Assembly (NCBI GenBank): GCA_913051935.1
Contig: CAJXCU010000006.1
Coordinates: 1-64,000, forward strand
DNA: 64,000 nucleotides
Direction: 5' to 3'
From: an uncultured Flavobacteriales bacterium
Lineage (GTDB): Bacteria > Bacteroidota > Bacteroidia > Flavobacteriales_D > Crocinitomicaceae
This document shows, in pieces, positions 18,674-29,199 of this stretch. The translations under genes and the position numbers were made by a program. Position 1 is the first letter of the stretch. The number at the start of each line of letters is the position of its first letter. A model generated the notes under the pieces. That model did no database searches and was not told where the DNA came from. It saw only the letters and a list, made by a program, of their open reading frames with translations.

Positions 18674-19985
18674 ACTCCAATATTTTTTGCATTGGAACTT
18701 CAATCGAACCAAAAACCTTTTCATCCGCAAGACTGTCTACCTGAAATTGAAAGTTTGTACCCTTGTATGTCCACTGAACCCTGTTACGATAAGAGATATA
18801 ATTCCTGGGTGGATTCAACGTGGAGTAAAACACCACCTGATCATCACTTAAACCCAATTTTAATTGCGGAGAAAATAAAAACCGAAATTGACTCCCTTCT
18901 TGAGTTAAAATACCCTTGGTTAGCAGTTTATTAATCAATTGATTTGCAGACCGTTGAACAGTAAACATCAATGAGTATCGCGGAACATTCTTGTATCGGA
19001 TTTTCTCAACTTGCGTCGGCTCGAAATTATCATCTAATTCAGTTTCTATATATTTTTCAGAAATCAAATAATATCCTCCCTCCTCAAAACAAAAGTCTCC
19101 ACTCCATATATCAATGAACTCAGCTATGGGGAAATTTATTTTTGACGTAAGTAAAGACAGCTTTTCGATAAGTAGCGCTTTCACTGGCTCCGACAAATCA
19201 TTTGTATTCAGATGTAAATCAATTGTACGTTTGGAGCGCTCAGAAAATTTTATTGCACGACCAGAGTCTTTTACAAAAAATGGTATTGAATCATTAATTT
19301 GAATGCAGCTCTTCAAATGAAATCCTGAAGAATCGCTATCATGGGCCATGTAGGCATGATCCAGGCCAAATTGTTTTAGGGCCTTGCTCTCAGAGTATAA
19401 AACGAAGTTTTCATTGGGAAATATAGGATTGGAAAAAAGCCCTTTCCATACATCGGAAATTTCATCTCCTGGGTTCGAAATAGACTTCTGATATGTTTCA
19501 AAAAAATAATCACCATAATAAATAAATAAAAAGTGGTCTCGATGGAAAATATGAAGTTGATAATCCGTTAAATGATATATTTGGTCCTGACCTATGATCG
19601 TATCCTCTACATTATTTTCGAGTGAAATCCTATCCAATGCACTTTTCAATTTTTGTGAAGTATACAAGGGTATTACACTTCCTGCATCCCCTCTTTCATT
19701 GGCAAAAACGTACACTGGGTTCTGAACATCTAATCCAAATTTTTTAGCCAGAGACAATACAAATTCAGAGGTTAAAAATTGCCGCTGTGAGATTTCATTG
19801 AAAAGCATTAAATCGGTGGACTCGGTCAGAAAATCCAACAAATAGATCCTACCCACTAGCTCAGAATCGGGGAGGAATTTTTCTACTTTTTCCAGCTCCT
19901 TTTTGGGTCGCTCAAAAGGTTTTAGATACAGTAAAAAACCGAGCAAAGAGGCCAATAATAAAATAAAGAGAAGCTTTTTATACAC
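18657..19985 (-). CDS. membrane-anchored hypothetical protein (DUF3352/DUF4836-like appearance)
   Basis: Long ORF with N-terminal hydrophobic anchor (LLFILLLASLLGFLLYL) and KFLPDSELVGRIYLLDFL; no confident family. Confidence 0.7.
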   Translation of the reverse strand: MYKKLLFILLLASLLGFLLYLKPFERPKKELEKVEKFLPDSELVGRIYLLDFLTESTDLMLFNEISQRQFLTSEFVLSLAKKFGLDVQNPVYVFANERGDAGSVIPLYTSQKLKSALDRISLENNVEDTIIGQDQIYHLTDYQLHIFHRDHFLFIYYGDYFFETYQKSISNPGDEISDVWKGLFSNPIFPNENFVLYSESKALKQFGLDHAYMAHDSDSSGFHLKSCIQINDSIPFFVKDSGRAIKFSERSKRTIDLHLNTNDLSEPVKALLIEKLSLLTSKINFPIAEFIDIWSGDFCFEEGGYYLISEKYIETELDDNFEPTQVEKIRYKNVPRYSLMFTVQRSANQLINKLLTKGILTQEGSQFRFLFSPQLKLGLSDDQVVFYSTLNPPRNYISYRNRVQWTYKGTNFQFQVDSLADEKVFGSIEVPMQKILESIAFL

Positions 19986-19991
19986 CCCAAA

Positions 19992-21836
19992 TTATTTTGC
20001 AAGTATGAACATAGCATTCATCATGTCTAGAAATTGTGTTGCTTTACTAGATGAACTTTCAAAATTATAACGTAAGGAGTAATCTGTTTCCGTCAGCTCA
20101 GAATAACTTGAGCTCAGCTCGATTCGACCCGAATTATTTTTCAAATCGTTGAGGACTTTTTTTTGCCTGTCATCAAGAAAAGCCTGCGGAAATTGATTAA
20201 TTGATCGATCCAAATCCATATTTGCATGTAAAACGCCGGATTTCTTGATTCGCCTCAGATCCTTTTTTGAGATAGCCTCTTTGCCATAACCGTCAATATG
20301 CCCATCGATAAGATACATATCATTAGACAGTAAAAGTACCTGCTCTGTGCATACCACGTATAAGGGTGCTGCATCAAAAATTGCATCTTTTATGATCCAA
20401 TACCCTTCTTTCTTTTCAATACGTGAAGTAAGTCTTGATAAATCAGACAATACCAGCTCACAGAGGTCAGTACGTTCAGAAGCAAACCCCAAAGTAAACA
20501 CGGGGATATCCTCCTCAGACTCCGTTTCTATTTCAGTGTATTCAAAATTTTCATCATTCCAATTGTATTCAATTTTCTTAGTCAAAATAGTTTGTATTCC
20601 ATTAAATGTTCCAAAAATCCCTCCCTTATAGGCGCCAAAAAAAGCTTTTTTATCTACAAGCTTATCGAGTAGTTGTATGGCCAATAAATTCATGACCATT
20701 TTATTATCTCTTTTATCCTTAAGTAACGGAAGCAAAATATCATATGCCTTTTCGTAAGCCTTTCGTAGGTCTACATTGTAAATAAAATAGGCAGCGGCAT
20801 CTTGTGGAATGTATTTGATAAAATCCTTATTCAGTGGGTTATTGTTCATCTCGGTATATATTGAACCTAGGTCCTCACCGTAATTTGCTTTCAAATCGAA
20901 ATGAACTTCATTCGAATCTAAATGTAAATCTCCAACCATATAATTTTGAGCGTAAAGCTCTTTAAGGTCCTCGTTCATGATAGGATACATCGTCTGGAAA
21001 TACCATAATCCGCCCTGATTCGAGAAGTTTCTTGAGTTGTCAATAAAAAAGATCCCTTCTGAATTTTTTGCCAACTGGGCTTCAAATCTTTTATCAACAG
21101 TCTGAAGGCTATTTTCGTTGATGATTAAATCTTCAATCAAAGAAAGTATTCCTTTTGTTTGCATAGACACCTGAATGCTATCCCTTATTTCCCAGTATGT
21201 TTTTTTATTCTCTGGTTCTTGCTCTGCAAGCTCTAAATATTCATTCAAAGCATTTAGATCAGAACCTTCTTCCTCTTCGACTTCGACTGCTTCCCATTCA
21301 TCATCAGAGTAATATGTAGTTTCCTCCCATTCAAAATAGTTCAAAGAGTCAGTGACCTTGATGAGGTAATCATCCGTAGGCTGTATGCGCAATAACACTC
21401 CAGAATTACCCTTTATGATTAGGCTATTAAACAAAGAATTGTAGCGTTCAGCGCCATTCTTAAGTGTCTCGGAATATTCAAAATCATCAAATACTTCAAA
21501 AAGGTCCTCCTTATTCTTTATGCCAAATGAAAAACCAGTGAGTTCATATACCTTATCCTTTCCATAAAAAATATTGAGGCGTTGGTCAAAATCCAAGCCA
21601 GCATCTTTCAGGGTTTTACCTGCTGTTGAACCGTCAAATAACTCCTGATGAAGCTCTTCCATGAAATCATACTCCACCAATTCATCTATTGAAATCTTTT
21701 GAAGTAGACTTATGTTATTGATACTAAAAACAGTGGAGGCGTCTCTGGGAATTAAAGCTTCACTTTGCTGAGCGAAAATTGAATGCGCAATAAACAAAGT
21801 AAATGCTAAAAAACCGCCTTTAATGATTGTATACAT
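19992..21836 (-). CDS. secreted hypothetical protein (DUF4836-like appearance)
   Basis: Signal peptide ending IFAQ; ALIPRDASTVFSINNISLLQKIS; 6 nt upstream of the 18657..19985 gene. Confidence 0.75.
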   Translation of the reverse strand: MYTIIKGGFLAFTLFIAHSIFAQQSEALIPRDASTVFSINNISLLQKISIDELVEYDFMEELHQELFDGSTAGKTLKDAGLDFDQRLNIFYGKDKVYELTGFSFGIKNKEDLFEVFDDFEYSETLKNGAERYNSLFNSLIIKGNSGVLLRIQPTDDYLIKVTDSLNYFEWEETTYYSDDEWEAVEVEEEEGSDLNALNEYLELAEQEPENKKTYWEIRDSIQVSMQTKGILSLIEDLIINENSLQTVDKRFEAQLAKNSEGIFFIDNSRNFSNQGGLWYFQTMYPIMNEDLKELYAQNYMVGDLHLDSNEVHFDLKANYGEDLGSIYTEMNNNPLNKDFIKYIPQDAAAYFIYNVDLRKAYEKAYDILLPLLKDKRDNKMVMNLLAIQLLDKLVDKKAFFGAYKGGIFGTFNGIQTILTKKIEYNWNDENFEYTEIETESEEDIPVFTLGFASERTDLCELVLSDLSRLTSRIEKKEGYWIIKDAIFDAAPLYVVCTEQVLLLSNDMYLIDGHIDGYGKEAISKKDLRRIKKSGVLHANMDLDRSINQFPQAFLDDRQKKVLNDLKNNSGRIELSSSYSELTETDYSLRYNFESSSSKATQFLDMMNAMFILAK

Positions 21837-21872
21837 GCAAAAAAGTTAGAAGATAAAATTAAGAATAAATCT

Positions 21873-22547
21873 CTAGTTATCAGCAGGCTTAACAGATATT
21901 GTATTATCCATTAGTGAAGGATTTCCAAATACATCAAATAAAGAACTGCGCAGCATGACAGCTTTATTATTCTTCGCCAAAATAGCTGATGGATTTTCAA
22001 TTTTCTCTACTGGAAATATGAATCTACTTATGGAGGTGTACATTCCATTTCGCATAAGCTCTTCATCTTCTTTTTTAACCAAACGAAACTTAAATGTGCT
22101 AAGGTCAGGAATTTGGCGAATTAGAGTCACACCATCCCATGACACCCAATTCTCGTCATTTTTGTCTGGTTCTGAGGGATTTTCTAAAGCCTCTCTTGTG
22201 TTCGAAAAGGCATTTAAAAGGGATTCCACATCATTAAAATGCAGCGACAGTGTAAAAATATAATTGTCATAATTCTCTTCAAGCGAAACGCCATGAATTC
22301 CCTCTTGACAGTTTAAGACGCCTACTATATCAGATACTTTTTCTTGAAGTTCAAGTTTCGATGGTACTTTTTTACCATCCAAACTATCAAGAGCTAGAAT
22401 CGAATTTATCTTTAGCTTACTTGAGCTCAAATTAATGGTATACTTAAATGCTCCACTACCATCCGGATTATAGGTGACATCATCTAATATCTCAATACAA
22501 GATGATACAGAGCAGCAAAGCATTATAAAAACAATAAAAGATTTCAT
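21873..22547 (-). CDS. putative lipoprotein
   Basis: MKSFIVFIMLCCSVSSCIEILDDVTYNPDGSGAFKYTINL; SVSSC lipobox. Confidence 0.75.
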   Translation of the reverse strand: MKSFIVFIMLCCSVSSCIEILDDVTYNPDGSGAFKYTINLSSSKLKINSILALDSLDGKKVPSKLELQEKVSDIVGVLNCQEGIHGVSLEENYDNYIFTLSLHFNDVESLLNAFSNTREALENPSEPDKNDENWVSWDGVTLIRQIPDLSTFKFRLVKKEDEELMRNGMYTSISRFIFPVEKIENPSAILAKNNKAVMLRSSLFDVFGNPSLMDNTISVKPADN

Positions 22548-22561
22548 CTAATATGAACTTA

Positions 22562-22569
22562 CAAATTTA
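22562..22569 (-). promoter_or_regulatory. predicted -7 element of the 22547-18657 operon
   Basis: Minus strand TAAATTTG (TAnnTTTG), about 15 nt from the ATG; -33 not clear. Confidence 0.4.
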
Positions 22570-22589
22570 AGACCAATCTACCTAAAAAT

Positions 22590-22615
22590 AAAAAGCCATC
22601 TTCCGATGGCTTTTT
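22590..22615. terminator. terminator downstream of groEL
   Basis: aaaaaGCCATC-ttcc-GATGGCttttt. Confidence 0.85.
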
Positions 22616-22662
22616 ATTATTAACTAAATGCATTTCCAAATCACTGGAAATAAAATAATGAC

Positions 22663-24303
<1,641 letters not shown>

Positions 24304-24316
24304 TTATTTCTTATAA

Positions 24317-24592
24317 TTAATAAATTCCATAAATATCTGATTCCTTCATGATCAGATACTCTCCATTTTCTATCTTCAACTCTGTACCCGAATATTGTCC
24401 GTATAATACAGCGTCGCCCACTTTCACGGTCATTGACTCATCCTTTTTACCTGGACCGACTGCAACAACAGTTCCTTTGAGGGGTTTTTCTTTCGCTGTA
24501 TCTGGAATAATAATTCCACTTGTGGTCTTCTGCTCTGCAGGTGCTGGCTCAACCAAAACACGGTCTGCTAAAGGTTTAAATTTTACTGACAT
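24317..24592 (-). CDS. groES: co-chaperonin GroES
   Basis: [45 protein letters not shown]. Confidence 0.98.
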   Translation of the reverse strand: MSVKFKPLADRVLVEPAPAEQKTTSGIIIPDTAKEKPLKGTVVAVGPGKKDESMTVKVGDAVLYGQYSGTELKIENGEYLIMKESDIYGIY

Positions 24593-24687
24593 TTTAAATA
24601 TTTTAATTTGATTAAGTCTTGGCGAATTTTATGCCAAACAAGATTTCAAGACAATTTTTCGTGATTTGAAATTAATCCGTGGGAAAG

Positions 24688-24714
24688 GTGTCATAAAATA
24701 TGACATCATGACAC
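24688..24714. repeat. overlapping inverted repeats upstream of groES
   Basis: Plus strand GTGTCATAAAATATGACATCATGACAC: outer arms GTGTCAT/ATGACAC and inner arms GTCATA-aaa-TATGAC. Confidence 0.6.
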
Positions 24715-24736
24715 TACGAACTTCAAGATTTGCGAT

Positions 24737-25030
24737 TTATTTTGTTGTACCCGGAGCTTGAACTGGTTGTTCAGTTTGCTGCTTTTCAGTATCTTCTTTT
24801 TTCTGTGGCTTTGGTTGACGTATTGTAATTACAATACTAACCGCTACGATTATTCCGGCCAAGGACCATGTAAGCCTATCGATGAACTCATTCGTTTTTT
24901 TGACACCACCCAATTGACCTGGTGAACCAAAATCAGAACTCAAACCTCCACCCTTAGGGTTTTGAACGTATACCACAAGGATCAATAAGATACTTGACAA
25001 GAGAACGATGGTAGATAAAATGATGTCCAT
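24737..25030 (-). CDS. secG: preprotein translocase subunit SecG
   Basis: VVYVQNPKGGGLSSDFGSPGQLGGVKKTNEFIDRLTW. Confidence 0.93.
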   Translation of the reverse strand: MDIILSTIVLLSSILLILVVYVQNPKGGGLSSDFGSPGQLGGVKKTNEFIDRLTWSLAGIIVAVSIVITIRQPKPQKKEDTEKQQTEQPVQAPGTTK

Positions 25031-25845
25031 TATTTAATTTTATTAATTAGTTTCTGAATTTGGTCTGCAAAGAAACTCTTTTTTTCGGGAAATATCAAAA
25101 TTAATTGCTCATATGTTGATTTTGCCATTACGTAATTTCCTTGACTCTCGAATACCTTGGCCAAAGTTTCACTTACAGGAAGATTTTCAAGCTTCAAACT
25201 TTCTTTCGCTTTTTTGACTGGAGAGAAAAATGGCACCTTTGGTTTTTCAAAGGTTAAATACTCCTTTTTTTGGTTGGACTCATTCTTGACCGAGCCAACC
25301 GAGAGCCATTCATTAAAACTTCTTGGTGTATCAACATTCGTAACTTCTTGATTCAATCGTGATTTGTCAACTTCTATGTTAACAGGGGAAGTTTTGGTGG
25401 GCTCCTCTTCACTCACTTGATCAGGCAATTCGTCCTTTAAATCATTCAGCACTCGTGCAGCAAGCGCCTCAGATTCAATCAGCTTATCAAGTTTATTTTC
25501 AGTTTGGGTTCCCTGCTTGGGTGAATCTACGGTTACGTCAGGCGAAACAGATTCAAGTTTTTCTGAAGTTTGATGTTCTACTGAACCCTGCTCTTCATCT
25601 TTTTGACTGAAATTTTTGGTTAAATCATAGATGATGGAACGAGAGTTGAGCTCAACAGCATACTTTTCGAGCTCTGAAGAAAACCTAAGGTCATTTTTTG
25701 TCTTGAGTGACTTTAAATAAGCCACAGTGAAACTTGAGCACCACGGGTATAAACTCATAAGTTCCTTAAAAACCTTGGAGTCCTCGAGAGATAGTTCTGA
25801 AGAAAAAAGCTTCAACTCAATATTTGCCTTGTCTAATTCTACCAA
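25030..25845 (-). CDS. hypothetical protein with TPR-like C-terminus
   Basis: ORF between secG and lptE; C-terminal SETLAKVFESQGNYVMAKSTYEQLILIFPEKK. Confidence 0.75.
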   Translation of the reverse strand: MVELDKANIELKLFSSELSLEDSKVFKELMSLYPWCSSFTVAYLKSLKTKNDLRFSSELEKYAVELNSRSIIYDLTKNFSQKDEEQGSVEHQTSEKLESVSPDVTVDSPKQGTQTENKLDKLIESEALAARVLNDLKDELPDQVSEEEPTKTSPVNIEVDKSRLNQEVTNVDTPRSFNEWLSVGSVKNESNQKKEYLTFEKPKVPFFSPVKKAKESLKLENLPVSETLAKVFESQGNYVMAKSTYEQLILIFPEKKSFFADQIQKLINKIK

Positions 25846-26351
25846 TTCGATAATAATTTATTGATAACATCCTGTGCGATTTGCTCATTTATTTCTTCAA
25901 TAAGCTGGGTCTCGACTGAAGCTAAGTTAACATTAGATTCGAAATCGGCAAATCTTGATACAGATAAAGGCATCGCATCGCTTTCAGGTTCATTTATGTT
26001 AATTTGAAAATTAATTCGAATCGTCAATCTATTTTGTGAGGCATTGTCATCCTGCTGAATCGCTATTGGCGCAACATTATATCCCGTAATATTGCCAGAA
26101 ATTTCTATTTCCCCTCCGTTGTTTGTATTTAATACCAATCGCGTGTTATTTTGAACAGCATCTTTTATACGCTCTGTAATCTGTGGCCCATAGCTCAATG
26201 GACAGTTGGGGGCTGAATTCTCTATCATCTCTACCGAAAAAGACTTCCACTCTTCAGGCATTGACCCTGCGTCTTTAAATCCCACACTTGAAGGCCAACA
26301 AGCAAATAAAATTGGAATAATAAACACAATAAAAACAGCTCGTTTGCTCAT
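25839..26351 (-). CDS. LptE-like LPS assembly lipoprotein
   Basis: IPILFACW lipobox-like N-terminus; NCPLSYGPQITERIKDAVQNNTRLVLNTNNGGEIEISGNITGY; position downstream of miaB and the sigma54 activator. Confidence 0.75.
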   Translation of the reverse strand: MSKRAVFIVFIIPILFACWPSSVGFKDAGSMPEEWKSFSVEMIENSAPNCPLSYGPQITERIKDAVQNNTRLVLNTNNGGEIEISGNITGYNVAPIAIQQDDNASQNRLTIRINFQININEPESDAMPLSVSRFADFESNVNLASVETQLIEEINEQIAQDVINKLLSNW

Positions 26352-27580
26352 TTATTCACCAAGTTATACTCTTTTATTTTTCTGTAAAGCGTACGCTCCG
26401 AAATACCCAACTCTTGCGCTGCATATTTTCTTTTGCCTCTATGCTTTTCGAGTGCTTTCTTAATCAGGTCCTTTTCTCGGTCCTCGAGTGATAAGGATTC
26501 TTCTATCTCCTGATGCTCCTCAAATTCAGGTCGACGAACTTCTATTGTTCGACTAGCCTCTGGAAGAATGCGATTTGGCTCAACTATTTCATTCGCTACC
26601 TCACTATACATCTGATTCACATATTCATTTTGAGTATCGGACAAGGATACATTTCCGTCTTTCGACAAAATATCAACGACCAATTTTTTGAGCTCACTTA
26701 GGTCTTTTTTCATGTCAAACAAAAACTTATACATCAGCTCTCTTTCCGAAAAATCATTTTGGGTTGTACTTTTACGAAGGGCTATATCAGTATTCTTACT
26801 CCTGCTGCTTAAATAGTTACCTAAAACTAAAGGATCAATTTCTCTCGTGGTTTCAATCACAGATAGCTGCTCAACTAAGTTTTTCAATTGACGAATGTTA
26901 CCAGGCCATTCATTCGATTCTAGTAACGCGATACTTTCATCGACTAATTTGATGGCAGGCATTCTGTATTTCTCAGCAAAATCGTGAGCGAACTTTCTAA
27001 AAAGAAGATGTATATCGTCTTTTCTATCTCTTAATGAAGGAAGCTGAATGGGAACCGTGCTTAATCGATAATACAGGTCTTCTCTGAATTTACCAGAGGA
27101 TATGGCATCCATCATATTTTCATTTGTCGCTGCAACAACCCGGACATCTGTTTTAATTACTTTTGAGGCACCGACACGCATGAATTCACCTGTTTCAAGA
27201 ACCCGAAGCAACCTTACCTGAGTTTGCATCGGTAATTCGGCAACCTCATCCAAGAAAATTGTACCACCATTGGCTACCTCAAAATAACCCAATCTACTTC
27301 CTGAGGCTCCTGTGAATGAACCTTTTTCATGACCAAAGAGCTCCGAATCTATCGTGCCTTCAGGAATAGCACCACAATTGACAGCAATATATTCCCCATG
27401 TTTTCGGGAACTTAGCTGATGAATTACCTGCGGTATGATTTCTTTTCCTGTTCCACTCTCGCCAGTTACGAGGACAGAAATGTCGGTTGGCGCAACTTGG
27501 GTACAAACCTCGAGTGCACGATTTAGCAGAGGAGCATTTCCAATAATACCAAACCGCTGCTTTATTTGCTGAACATTCAT
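26348..27580 (-). CDS. sigma-54 interaction (AAA+) transcriptional regulator with Fis-type HTH
   Basis: GESGTGKE, HEKGSFTGASG, GGTIFLDEVAELP, C-terminal YAAQELGISERTLYRKIKEYNL; no receiver domain; start at MNVQQIKQ. Confidence 0.92.
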   Translation of the reverse strand: MNVQQIKQRFGIIGNAPLLNRALEVCTQVAPTDISVLVTGESGTGKEIIPQVIHQLSSRKHGEYIAVNCGAIPEGTIDSELFGHEKGSFTGASGSRLGYFEVANGGTIFLDEVAELPMQTQVRLLRVLETGEFMRVGASKVIKTDVRVVAATNENMMDAISSGKFREDLYYRLSTVPIQLPSLRDRKDDIHLLFRKFAHDFAEKYRMPAIKLVDESIALLESNEWPGNIRQLKNLVEQLSVIETTREIDPLVLGNYLSSRSKNTDIALRKSTTQNDFSERELMYKFLFDMKKDLSELKKLVVDILSKDGNVSLSDTQNEYVNQMYSEVANEIVEPNRILPEASRTIEVRRPEFEEHQEIEESLSLEDREKDLIKKALEKHRGKRKYAAQELGISERTLYRKIKEYNLVNK

Positions 27581-27587
27581 TCCTGTT

Positions 27588-29015
27588 TTATTTTTCAACT
27601 GCCTCCCCAAGCAGTGTTGCAGAGGTGCAGTCTACAATCCTTACGTTAATATAGTCTCCTTTATTGAAGTTCCCTTTTGGAAATACAACCATCGAATTCC
27701 TCCCGGTTCTTCCCGACATGTGCTCCTCTGAACGTTTTGAAACACCTTCGACTAAAACTTTTTCCGTTCTGCCTATTCTTTTCTTATTCGATGCCAATGA
27801 ATATGCTTGCTGTTTTTCAATTATCTGCGTCAACCTTTTCGATTTGACTGCCTCTGGAACATCATCCTCAAACTTTCTTTCTGCCAAGGTCTTGGGTCTT
27901 TCAGAATATTTAAACATGTATGCAAAATCAAAAGCAACAATATCCATAAGAGATAAAGTTTCCTCATGCTCCTCGTCCGTTTCAGCACAAAAACCAGAAA
28001 TGATATCAGTGGATACCGCGCAGTCTGGTATAATTCTATGTATGGCCTCTATTCGGTCCAGGTACCATTCGCGGGTATACCCTCTATTCATTCTTTTGAG
28101 TACTGCAGAATTTCCCGCCTGAACAGGCAGATGAATATAGTTGCAGATATTCTCATATGCGGCCATTGCGGTGAGGACCTCATCAGTCATGTCTTTTGGG
28201 TGAGATGTAGAAAATCGCACACGCAAATCCGGAGAAACCTCAGCCACCATGATAAGCAGTTGTGCAAAATTAACAGTTGGTAGTTCCTTATTTTTTATTT
28301 CACCTTTGTTTGTGATATTCCATCGGAATGAATCTACATTTTGTCCTAGAAGCGTTACCTCTCTGTAACCTTGCTCAAATAAATCTTTACATTCTTGAAC
28401 TATGGTTTGTGGATCTCTTGATCTTTCTCTTCCGCGCGTAAAAGGAACAACACAAAAAGAACACATGTTGTCACATCCTCTCATGATCGTAACGAAAGAT
28501 GAAATCCCGCCCTTGTCCAAACGCACCGGAGAAATATCGGCATAGGTTTCATCTCTTGACAGCAAAACATTCACTGCCTTTTGACCAGTTCCGACTTCGT
28601 CGATTAGGTTAGGTAAATCTCTGTATGCATCTGGTCCCGCCACTAAGTCAACAAGCTTCTCTTGTTCAAGCAGAGACTTCTTTAAACGCTCGGCCATGCA
28701 TCCCAATATACCTACAACCATTTCAGGGTTGTCGGCTTTCTTTTTCTTGAACTCAGTTAAACGCTTACGAACTCTTATTTCAGCATTTTCACGAATCGAG
28801 CAAGTATTGATTAGTACAACATCTGCTTGTTCAACATCGCGTGTTGTCGAAAAACCATTTTCACTCATGATTGAAGCCACAACCTCACTATCCGAAAAAT
28901 TCATCTGACAACCATAACTCTCTATGTAAAGTTTTTTGGCTGCAACAGTATCAGTGCTTCTCTCCAAAACCTCACCTTGGCGATCCTCAAGAATATCTTT
29001 TTGTTCTGTTGACAT
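27588..29015 (-). CDS. miaB: tRNA-2-methylthio-N6-dimethylallyladenosine synthase
   Basis: [53 protein letters not shown]-like C-terminus. Confidence 0.96.
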   Translation of the reverse strand: MSTEQKDILEDRQGEVLERSTDTVAAKKLYIESYGCQMNFSDSEVVASIMSENGFSTTRDVEQADVVLINTCSIRENAEIRVRKRLTEFKKKKADNPEMVVGILGCMAERLKKSLLEQEKLVDLVAGPDAYRDLPNLIDEVGTGQKAVNVLLSRDETYADISPVRLDKGGISSFVTIMRGCDNMCSFCVVPFTRGRERSRDPQTIVQECKDLFEQGYREVTLLGQNVDSFRWNITNKGEIKNKELPTVNFAQLLIMVAEVSPDLRVRFSTSHPKDMTDEVLTAMAAYENICNYIHLPVQAGNSAVLKRMNRGYTREWYLDRIEAIHRIIPDCAVSTDIISGFCAETDEEHEETLSLMDIVAFDFAYMFKYSERPKTLAERKFEDDVPEAVKSKRLTQIIEKQQAYSLASNKKRIGRTEKVLVEGVSKRSEEHMSGRTGRNSMVVFPKGNFNKGDYINVRIVDCTSATLLGEAVEK

Positions 29016-29148
29016 GAATTATTTTTTGGACTACAAATTTAGGTAAAACGATGTGGGTGACAAAATGTCAGAGCCTGTTTTTATATTTTTTCCTACCTCA
29101 TTAACCTATGGTTAAATGGACAATCTAACATCTTTTCAGAACAAAGTT

Positions 29149-29180
29149 TTGATAGTTAACGTTTAGATAAGTTACATTTG
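29149..29180 (+). promoter_or_regulatory. predicted topA promoter
   Basis: TTG (29149-29151)-N21-TACATTTG (29173-29180), 19 nt before the ATG. Confidence 0.55.
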
Positions 29181-29199
29181 CACACAATTCAGAAAAGAT

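Noticed and set aside
27664-28122. 152-aa plus-strand ORF opposite miaB
   Set aside because: Antisense shadow; MiaB motifs on the other strand are unambiguous
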